Part shown: piece by piece, positions 34,053 through 44,300 of the stretch
How positions within the stretch are numbered: position 1 is the first letter of the stretch
How the letters are laid out: the number at the start of each line of letters is the position of its first letter
The notes under the pieces: generated by a model
Told to the model about the DNA's origin: nothing
Database searches by the model: none
Seen by the model: the letters and a program-made list of their open reading frames with translations, nothing else
Program-made: the position numbers and the translations under genes
Source of the DNA: Agrypnia vestita
Lineage: Eukaryota; Arthropoda; Insecta; Trichoptera; Phryganeidae
DNA: 64,000 bases
Direction of reading: 5' to 3'
NCBI GenBank assembly: GCA_016648135.1
Contig: JADDOH010023624.1
Coordinates: 372,001 to 436,000 of the forward strand

Positions 34053-34960
34053 TGATAGGGCGGTTTTTATTAATTCGTCTCCGTCTATCAATAAGATGCC
34101 TTGTCAAGGAAGGTGGAGCGGGAATTTCAAACACTGCGGCGGGTTTATATACATTTATTACAAATGAAAAAAAAACGGTTAAACCTTACGTTCTAAAGCA
34201 CTATTACTAATTTTATAACTAATCCTAACCTAAACGCCAGCAGTTCGACCGTCACAGAAGTCCGTCCTGTCCTTTCACATTCTGTTCAAACAAAAAAAAT
34301 CACAACACACTAAAACACGTGTCCACTCTCAGAGGCCCTCGTGGCCGCCATCTGGATGCCGCGGGTGGCTCGCCGCGTGGTCCAGACCTGGCGCGTCCGG
34401 CGGCGGGATCCACGATCGGCTGGAGGCATCTGGCCGGAGTCTCGGTAACCCGCGGGAAGCGCACGTGGTCCAGGCTGCGGAAGCACGTCGGTCCCCTCCG
34501 GTCGCTGCTGGGGCCGAGCTGCAGAAAAGCGTCAGGCCTTCCTCGGGAGCCCGCCGAGGTGAAGCGGCCATCGCCTGGAACCGTCCAGAGCGCTGCAGGC
34601 CGCCTTCTCCTCAAGCGACGTTGACGGCGCCGCCCCGCGTTCTTGAACGTGGCGGCGGCTCAGGGCCCGCCGCCGAAGGGGCGGCCGCGGGCGAGGAGCC
34701 CGAGCTGTTGCGGCGGTGGCGGTCGGAACGAGACAAGGGGGCGTTTTTGGCCCGCCGGCTTCGACTCTCTGTGTATGCGGGGCAGGGGGGTAGCCTCCCC
34801 CACCCGCAATGGCACCCTACCAACCCCTGGCGGTGCGGGGTGGCAACCCGTGGTGCCGCGCGAAATTTAAAATTACCTAAATCTATTTTAAAATAAAACT
34901 TACATTCTAATTTACAAAGGACGCGATGCGGAACGTCACATGCAGGTCGCGGACGCATCA
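34053..34960 (-). repeat. Right LTR (5' LTR of the element)
   Basis: 908 bp. Its transcription would run away from TAF5, whose start codon is only about 290 bp beyond its outer edge. Confidence 0.9.
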
Positions 34961-35252
34961 TGTGCTCAAAAAACCGACAACTAAGCCAACCTCGGCCAAC
35001 TTTCACTAAAACCCCTTTCACACATTGGACCAACCTCGCATTGGGCCAACCTCGGCCAATGTATACAGGGCCCATATCATTGCATGGTATTGTCATCTGC
35101 ATGTCTCTTTTCTATGACTATTTTCTATGATCATCTCATATATTGTCTCTTTTCTATGGATCATCTGTTGTCACTGTCGTTTCGTGTTGATAGCGTCTCT
35201 TTTTTGCCGAGTTTTAAAAAACATTTAATTTTCATTTGTTCTATATTTATGA
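34961..35252 (+). promoter_or_regulatory. TAF5 upstream region
   Basis: Holds repeated words gccaacctcggccaa (34984 and 35050 regions), CCAAT-type motifs (ttgg/ccaat) near 35010-35060, and three tctcttttctatg-like copies at 35103-35160. No TATA box close to the start codon. The promoter location is an inference from position. Confidence 0.4.
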
Positions 35253-35266
35253 ATGAAAATGACTGA
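35249..35266 (+). promoter_or_regulatory. Five-codon uORF overlapping the TAF5 start
   Basis: ATG AAT GAA AAT GAC TGA: an ATG four bases before the in-frame TAF5 ATG, in another reading frame, terminating inside the first TAF5 codons. If transcribed it would compete for initiation or allow re-initiation. Confidence 0.5.
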
Positions 35267-35321
35267 TAAAAATCCTTCTTTAGTTGCCGTGCTTCAATTG
35301 CTGAGGAAGTATAATTTAAAG
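35253..35321 (+). CDS. Taf5: Taf5 exon 1: LisH, first part
   Basis: M(KM)TDKNPSLVAVLQLLRKYNL then K. Donor GTAATT, phase 0. Confidence 0.9.
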
Positions 35322-38300
35322 GTAATTGATATGGCCCCTTTTTAATTTTTGATGCATTTATTTTCTGTTTTTACTCATTTATAATTTAATTCATTCTGTA
35401 TTTTTTACAGGTATTTCTTTAAATTTTACTCAGTCGCATCATTTATAAAAAGTCAATATTAAAAAGTGGAGGCATAATGTTTGAAATATAAATAAATCCT
35501 GACACTGAAAGGAGTCATGATTATTTTAGATTAAATGATAAATAAATTGTATAACAATGGTTTTTATCCATTTTAAATGTTAATTTTTTCTACTTTACAT
35601 TCTCCCTCAAAATCGTTTGTCATGTTGAATTACATTCCGTTTATATAGTTAATGTTGAAATTGTTTATATAAAAAGAGGGTCTTTATCTTCTGTGTATAG
35701 TTTTCTGGTATATTCTGCCATGTACATGTGATCACTCTGGCCAACGTTTCGGATTCCATTGCAGGGTCCATCATCAGGACTGATGTGATGGACCCTGCAA
35801 TGGGATCCGAAACGTTGGCCAGAGTGGTCACATATACACGGCAGAATATCCCATAAAACTGTATACAGAAGATTCTGTACGGCCGTGAAAACCTAAGGAC
35901 ATTTTTAGAGGGTCTTTATGATATGTCTTTGTGAATCGAAACTGATTTAAGAGTTTCATTCAATATTAGAGACGACTGCAAAAATTTCCAGTATATTTAT
36001 AATTCTCTATAGTATTCAGTGATCTTCTATACGTATTTATTTACATTATACTAAATATTTTCAATTTTTTTTCCCCGTTTTTTTCAATTTTATCTCACAC
36101 AAACATTTGTCTCCTAATGAAGATTTAAATCAATATTATATTTATTGTGTCAGTGAGATTGTGCTATTTTAGCTAATGAAGTACCGTTTGTGTTTTATTT
36201 TAGGAAATTCAGTTAACTGGTTTACTGTCTGAGGATGTAAATATGTACGCATAAAAAAAATGTGGGTGGGCAACTGGTTAATAATTTTTTTCATTCACTT
36301 TGTGTATTTTTAAATAATAAATTGTACATCACCACATTAATTTTTGTTAACACGTTCATTGCTAATTATAAACGCGCAAAACAACTGTTATAATTGAGTG
36401 ACAAGTCGCCTTATGCTGTGACTTGAGACGACTCAAAAACATAGTGCTTCCTCTACTTTAGTTAAAATAGAAAAGGTGAACCAACTTACCTAGTGCAGTG
36501 TGCACGTGCCGATTGCATTGTCAAACACAATCATGTTACAATCAACGTACATCGTGCAGTGTTAGCAATGAACGCATAATTGATTTGAACATATAGTTGA
36601 TATATGGTGTGGTGATCATCTGAGTTATGTCTTTATACACAGGGTACTGAAGAATTATTAAGAAAAGAAGCAAATTTGACTGATGTTACTATCCCATCCA
36701 TAGACGCTCAATCTGATATTGATATCAGCAATGCTTTATCTGCTTACCACAGTGAAGGAGATCCATTAACTTATACACATGCATATGAAAACTTAAAAAA
36801 GTTTGTGGAGAGCTCGTTGGATATTTATAAAGTAAGTAGACCTCATATTCAAGAACACATTCTTTTTGTGAAGTTGCAATTTTTTCAGAACAAAGTTCTG
36901 TGAAATTTAAAACCAAATTAATTAACCATTAGAAAGATATACAGAAAAATCAAATCCACAAAAAAATTGGCTGCTACCGGGATTCAAACCACGAATCTCC
37001 TATCTGGGGCTGGCGCGTTATCCAAATATGCTATAATGGCCTTGTACATTTCCATGAATATATCGACCTTATCTGTAAGTGAAAAGCATACCCATCATTC
37101 AAGTTGCACACAGCTTAGACCCGTGCTGTGCAAACTGGTACCCTGCGGAACATCGTACAATTGAAAAGTAGATTGCTTTAAAAATTGATAATAAATGTTA
37201 ATCAATTGATAAATGAGAGATTTGATTTTTCTGAATGTCTTTCTAATTGATTAATTAATTTGGTTTTAAGTAGACCTTGTTTAAACAAGTAAACTTGAAA
37301 GTGAAAAGCGCTGTGCTTTTTACTCCCTTTATATTAACTCGGCGTCTGCTTGTCTTCTTGTCTGATGAAAAAACTTTGGATCCATTTTAAACCCCTTTCC
37401 CGTGATCCAATCGAGCTGAAACTTTGCAAGCAGACTCGTGGCGACGATCAAGATCTATCAAATTTTCGTTAAAAAAAATTAATAAATTTTTGGATTTTTC
37501 AAATTTTGAATGGATTTTTCATACAACTTATTAAGTTGTATGAAAATATTTCAACGCGTCTGGTAGACGCGAAACCTGATTATAGTATAATTTTGAATTT
37601 TTGGAAATTTTTTATTACTCCCTTTCGTAGCGTCGCCCGACCGAAGCCCAACGCGTAGGTTAAGCGAAAAAAAAATGTTTCAACTAGTAAATGAGAAAGG
37701 GAGTATAATAAAAACTAGGTTTTTATGGGTCTGGTTGCTTGTCTGACGAAAAAACTTTGTATCGATTTTCAACCCTTTTCCCGTGATCCTATTGAGCTGA
37801 AACTTTGCAAACAGACTCATGGCGACAATCAAGAAGATCTATCAAATTTTCGTTAAAAAAAAATTAATAATTATAGTATAATTTTGTATTTTTAGAATTT
37901 TTAATGTTGTTTTCATACAACTTACTGAGTTGTATAAAGAGAGATTGCGACGCATCTGGTAGACACTAAACCTGATTATAGTATAATTTTGGATTTTTGG
38001 AAATTTTTTATTACTCCCTTTCGTAGCATCGCCCGACCGAAGCCCAACGTGTACGTTAAGCGCCAAACCAGTTTCCACTAGTAAATGAGAAAGGGAGTAT
38101 AATAAAAACTTGGTTTTTATGGATTAGTTTTTTGTTATTAATATTTGTGATAATAAAACTAGGAATATACGGACGGTAATGTTAGAAAATTAATTTTATC
38201 CCCAATAATACAAAATCATTTTCAATTAAAATTTTGTATATTGGAAATTTTCTTTACATTTTTTTAAAATATAAACCAATCTCTTTCACTACAGACATAA

Positions 38301-41300
38301 TCCAAAAATCTTTAATTAATAATTACTTGACGATCATTGAAATGGATGGAAATCATTTGAATGATCATCATTTATAATCTCTACAATGTTAACGCCAAAT
38401 CCATCAATATTACAATAACTATTTGACTTACTTAAAATACACAAAAAATACCTGTGATCATTTCGGCAGAGGAGGACGAGAGTTAACAATAATTTTTTTT
38501 TAAAGCTGCCTCGCTCTTATACGGAATGCCTCGTCGTATCAAACATGCAGCTTAAACAATTTGTGACGCATAAACTATAAAAGTATTACCATTTTAATTT
38601 GGTTTCAGCATGAATTATCAACGATTTTGTATCCTGTGTTGATCCATATGTATATGGAATTGATTTTGAATGATCACGTAGAACATGCAAAAAATTTAAT
38701 AGAGCAGTTTGGACCAGAACAAGAAGAATTTTATCAAGACGACATTAAGAAGTTTTCTCAAATAACTAGTAAAAGTCAAATTAACAAGGATGATTTAGCT
38801 GAAACATTTAAGTATGTCATTTTTAATTTTTATTAATTAATAAATATGCTCATGTATACTATTGATGACTATATTTTTAAGTTCCTTTTTTTATTATTAT
38901 TTTTCAGCTCTAATAAATTTGTGATACAAATATCTCGCGATATTTCTTCCCTCCTCAAGAGGCATCTGCATGAACAAAAAAATTCTTCTGTCGTTTCAAA
39001 TATTGTGAATAACCGATTGCACTTGGAGTTGTATGAAGGTGGTGCTAGGAATCGGAAACAGGTCCTCGCGACAGCGGGAGGATTGATGGGAGAGGCAACC
39101 AAACATGGTAACACTATTTGGTCTTTTAATTATTCCTTTTAGCTAGCATTTAAATTAGAGACCATCTTGGAACATTTTATTTATTTAAGAGGCTATATTT
39201 TGTTGATTTAACATTATTATCATATGTGTACTAAATATAGCCTCTTAAACAAATAAAACGTTGCATGAGGATAAAAATCCACATATGTGGAAATAAGATG
39301 TTCTATGTGGATAGGTATCCACATATGTGGATAAAAAGTACTTTTAGGATAATTTTTTTTTAATTACCTAACATTATCTTTTTAATATTTTGTACTTAAC
39401 GTACAGTTATCATCACTTTATTGAGGTTTATAGCCTTAACTTTGTCTTCTTCTCCCTGGCTGCATCCCAACTCACTGTCGTCGACTATTGGGGGTCAGCT
39501 GTTCTCATCCTTAGGTTGTAGGTTCTTCTGTCCTAGATAACGTCACCCAATCCGTGCCTCTGCATTTGGCTATACCTTTGCACTACCCATTAACTGTAAT
39601 TCTTGGAAGATCCATGGAGATTGCCTGGTTAACAATGTGATTGTGTGCTCTGCATCCAACGTGGCCATACCATCTCTATTGCATTTCCTTCATTTTGCTA
39701 TTGATGTCTGTGACGCCCAGGCTTCCACAAATGTGTGAAATTTTTATTTTGTCTCTCAGGGACACTCCACATGACCATCTCAGCGTGTGCATTTCTATTG
39801 TTTCCAGCTGTCTATTGTAGGTGCTGTACATGGTCCAGCGTTCAGAGCCGTAGAGGAGGGCGGGTCTGACAGTTGTCTGGTATACTTTCCTTTTTAATTT
39901 TAGTGCCATTTTTGGATCACATAGAACTCTCGTAATGGATCTGAACTTCATCCATCCTACACTAATTCTATTTTTAACATCTGCCGCACATCCATCATTA
40001 TGGATGAGTGACCCAAGATATATAAATGAGTCACTATATTGGTATTGCTCTCCATCTCCAGTCTCAATCCATTGTCCTCCAAGATCCTTCTCCATCTTTC
40101 CAGGCCATTTTACTGGTCTTCACGTTTTTCACTTATTAATACTGTATCGTCTGCAAATTGTAGAATCTTTAGGAGACTGTTAATTTCCTGATTGGTTAAA
40201 GAGTCCATGACTAAGATGAACACTAGCAGACTGAGTACTGATCCTTGGTGTACCTCCAATTTTATTGGAAATTCTGGGAAAGTTCCCAACGCACACTTCA
40301 TTTGCAGTTTTATGTTATACTACATATCCTGGATGGTAAGCACATACTTTTCTGGTACACTACGGGCTCTTAGTGCTGCCCATGTCAGGCTTTTTGGGAC
40401 CCTGTCAAAGGCTTTTTTAAGATCTTTAAAGACCATATCAAGGTTTTTTTTGGCATCACGGTGTTTTCGACAAGGATCCTAACAGTTTGGATGGAGTCTA
40501 CTGTAGATTTTCCTAATACAAAGTGTTCCGCACAGAACAGGCAAACAAAGGGCGGTCCGCTGATTCCGCTTCAGAAGCCTTCGGGATGTCTCACACGGCG
40601 CAGGCGCACCGTGCAGGCAGCTGGAAAAAGAGTGATATTAGTACATGGGAATGTGCACCAAAGGCGACAGCAAAAGAATTTGCTTCGAGCAAAATGTCCA
40701 ACTTGACGAGGTCGTCAAGAACAAATCGTCTTAAAAAAGACAGTTGCACTGCGTAGTAATACTTAGCTTGGCAAAGTCAGCAACAGCAGACAGCAAGCAG
40801 CAGAAGTCCTAGGTACCAAGCGTGACAAGGTCCCGCTCAGCGTCAGCAAGCAGCATACAGCAATCGCCGCCGAAGTCCAAGTACCGAGCATGAAGTGATA
40901 TCGCTCGGCGTCAGCAGACAGCAAATCGCAGTGGAGTTCCAAGTCTCAAGCGTGAAAAGGAACAGCGTCAGCAGGCAGCAAACAACAGAAGGAAGTCGGG
41001 TGATGAAATAAAACACAGAGCAAGGGGTTGCCACGGCGTTCTAAACCAGGCTGGTAGCCGGTCCGCCAATTGCGTTTCTTTCATACCCTCGGCCGAGCCC
41101 AAGGTGGCTTGCCCTGCCGGCCAATCAAATTACGTTCTAATTCCCATACATTTGGGGTATATTTACTTACAATTTCTGCTAACAATATTACAGTTTAAAA
41201 TTAATTACAATTAAACGCGCCTCCACCGGAGGTCTTAAAATACGCCATTACATAAGCTGCGTCTCAATAAACAGCCTGGTGTATTTCGTGGAACCCTTGA

Positions 41301-44300
41301 GACTCTATTATTAAAGCAACAGAAAAATATATCTTATTTTCTGGCCTGATGGGCAAAAATATTTCAACAAATAAATTTCTTAAAAATTCTCATTAACATT
41401 TAGGCCTAGTGTTTTATATCCATTATATAGAATGCGTCGCAGCGCATCTGTTGACATAACACAGTTTTTGTAAGACACAGCTTACTATACTTATGAATTT
41501 TTTAACTTTGCGGCAAAAAACCAATTTTGTATTTAAACCAAAAATTATTTACACATATGAGTGTGTATATTCCCCAAATAGGTCTTGCTCCACAGATCGT
41601 TACACAAAAATAATTATCAAAATCGGACACCTCTGTCGGCAGTTATTCCACATTATGTGTTTTCACCAATTTGTGTATGAAATCTCGGCCGGCGCCTGAG
41701 TGTTAGTAGGCTTTGTCGCTCATAAGCGATAACTGGCGAGATGTTATGTTATCAGAGTTGTGTTCGCAGACTATTATTAGTGTGATTTATCCATTTAAAG
41801 ATATATTCGAAAATATTTTGATTTTTACCTTGTCATAAAAAATGTGCATTTTTTACCATGTGAGCTGTTGGCAACTTATTTTCCATACAGTATGTAAATT
41901 GTTAACCATTTGATCATGTCATCTGTAGACAACTGTTTATGTCGTACAGTGTGTGTATGTGTGTGATTTTGCTGCCCACTCATTTGTTATGTAAATGTTG
42001 AGACAACTTTAATATCGCTTATTTGCCAAATTTTCTGTTCATGATATCAGGGTACAAAATGCGCCTTGTGCTCGAAATAAAATCACCTCCCGCCCACTCT
42101 CTTTTATTTAGAACAATGAAATGCAACACTTTTATTACATACAATTATGATTCAGTTTCATCAAGATCTCTGAAATTAAGAATTCAATAAATTCCATGAT
42201 GTTAGAAAACTCTGAAATGTTAAAAAATCTGAAAATTAAGATTTTCATTCAATATTTCTCAGTAAAAACATACACATTTCAGACCACGTTGTATAACACA
42301 TTTTCATTGCTCCCAGTGGGACGCGGTTTTATGAAGGTACTCTTTCTGAATTCGTTCCCCCTCTCTCGGCTGCCGCGGCCCGACGCCCCGTCCCCGACCG
42401 AAGGAGACCACCGCGGCCAAACCCGCGCGCTGTCTTCGGCACGGTACCCACCCCCAACCGGGTCGTGGCGATCGGGCAGCGGCCCTGAAAGGGACCTTTG
42501 TGGAGAACACAATCTCCGCTCTGTTCCACCTATAACAGATCTCTACCCTTTATGTGACTTGGTCGCACGTCAACTACAGAACTCAAGAGTTCTGTTGCCT
42601 GACGGTAGAATCAGGTCTTATTCTGTCCTGTCCGTAGCACAAAGCCACATTGATCGTTGTGTATATATACCAATTTTCTAATTCTCGTATTTTTTTTTTT
42701 TTTTTTTTTCTTAAAAAAAATAGAGATGTGAACACGGAATACGTGTCACATCAATATTCTTACTATTTTCAAACTAAGCTAAACGCTTGTGCTATGAAAA
42801 TAGGACTAACTTGCTAGTCTGGAGTGAGGTTCGAACCAGCGACCTTTGGATAACGAGTCCAGTGTCCTAACCACAAGACCAACAAGCTACTTATGATTCG
42901 TTCATTTATAGTGTGAGACGTAAGCTTGATGCCTCTGTAGTTGTTGCATTTCCTTGATTCTCCTTTGTTTTTGTAAAAAAGGAGGAGAATGCTTCTTCGG
43001 AATTCATCTGGCATTGGGTTTCTTGCTAATATTTTATTAATGAGTTTACACTGCGTTAACTTTGTGGTTGGCCGTAATTATAAAAAATAAACAAATTTTG
43101 TATAAACCACATTGATTGGTTTATTCATTAATGTACTTTTTTCATAAATGTAGTATATGGAAAGTTTTTAGTTATTTGAAATTAAGTATAATTATTAAAT
43201 TTTATCAATTATTTCAGAAAATCGTACTAAAGTTTATTATGGGCTTTTGAAAGAGCCGGATATTCAGAGCCTCACTGTCCCTGTTGAAGAGGACGAGGAA
43301 GCGGAAGAAACACCAGATAAACCTAAAAAGAAAAAAAGCAAAAAGGATCCCCTTTTTTCCAAGAAAACTAAATCGGATCCTAATGCACCACCAGTGGATA
43401 GAATGCCTTTACCTGATTTGTGAGTGCTATTATTCTTCTTGAATAGTGATTATTCATTATAAGTTCATGTTTGCTAGTATTTATACAGGGTGTCCCGTAT
43501 CTCAATGTCAAACCGAAATCGGGTGATAGGCCAAGTCATAATAGTTGGAGAAAAATATTTTAAAAAATCTGAGTCATGTGTTTTAAAAATTATAAGCATT
43601 TTAAAAAAATCTACACCCTGTTACGGTTTTTTCACTCCTGTTACTACGAATCTTTATTTTTCTTAATTTTTATTATTATTATATAATCCTGAATAATGCT
43701 TCTGTAAACTTTTGTCCAAAATTCAAAGCCAACTGCTGCAGCTTGGAAGAAAATGTCACTTTTTGACCAAACCAAATATTCAAAATCAATACTTTGCCCA
43801 GTTTTAACAGATTGTTTTTTTATTTTTTAAAATGTTTTTTTGATAACTATTATGACTTGGCCTTTCACCCGATTTCGGCTTTACGTCGAGATACGGGACA
43901 CTCTGTATATGTAATATAATTTATTTAAAACACACTATTTTATATTTATGTCAGTACTTTTTTCGCCATAATTCGAAATTTTTAAAACCCACAAGTTCCA
44001 AAATGTTACTTTCATAGTAGATTAACCCCGATAATTCTAAAACCCTGGTAATTCGTAATTCAAAATAATTTTTTGCTCCTTGCGCCATAAATCAATACAT
44101 TTTAATTCACATAATTCAAAATTTTTTAGCAAGATAACGAAATTAAAAAAAATATTTCACTACAGGTATGTCAATATCGGATACTTTCGTAATAGAAATG
44201 TGGCAGTCTTTATATTGGCATAATTCGAGGGTTCCGAGTTCGATTCCCGGTGAGGTCACAATTAATCTATGTGATTTACTCAAGCCTGGGTGTTTTGTGA

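Larger units (their letters stand above)
31809..34960 (-). mobile_element. Non-autonomous LTR retrotransposon (3.15 kb)
   Basis: Two direct repeats of about 0.91 kb, nearly identical, each starting TGATAGGG and ending GCATCA, so each carries the short inverted TGAT...ATCA ends of LTRs. Next to the left LTR is a pyrimidine run (gcccccccccctttttg, 32722-32736), the polypurine tract of a minus-strand element. Next to the right LTR, the minus strand reads TGGCCCCGCAACGTGAGG (34050 downward), a tRNA primer-binding-site-like sequence with the TGG start. Both signals put the element on the minus strand, with the right LTR as its 5' LTR. The 1.33 kb interior has no recognisable gag, protease, RT or integrase, so it would need enzymes from a relative. 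No flanking target duplication is evident (taagt left, tgtgc right). High LTR identity suggests a young insertion. Confidence 0.85.
36832..38608. other. Taf5 intron 2
   Basis: Carries a SINE-like segment at 36960-37065 and the tandem TIR element at 37321-38117. The remainder is AT-rich without recognisable content. Confidence 0.6.
39108..43217. other. Taf5 intron 4 (4.1 kb)
   Basis: Holds a hairpin MITE, a minus-strand LINE RT remnant, a CAG-rich tandem array, a GC-rich island and a SINE (listed separately). 41060-42190 is otherwise AT-rich with nothing recognised. Confidence 0.6.

Noticed and set aside
34611..35102. 163-codon minus-strand frame running out of the right LTR
   Set aside because: Mostly LTR sequence plus flanking promoter DNA; not recognisable and antisense to the TAF5 leader.
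42196..42681. 161-codon plus-strand frame in TAF5 intron 4
   Set aside because: Openness comes from the GC-rich island; no motif, no splice context and three other frames are equally open.
44230..44265. Possible tRNA gene (GTTCGATTCCC)
   Set aside because: Only the B-box arm is present; no A box or acceptor stem.
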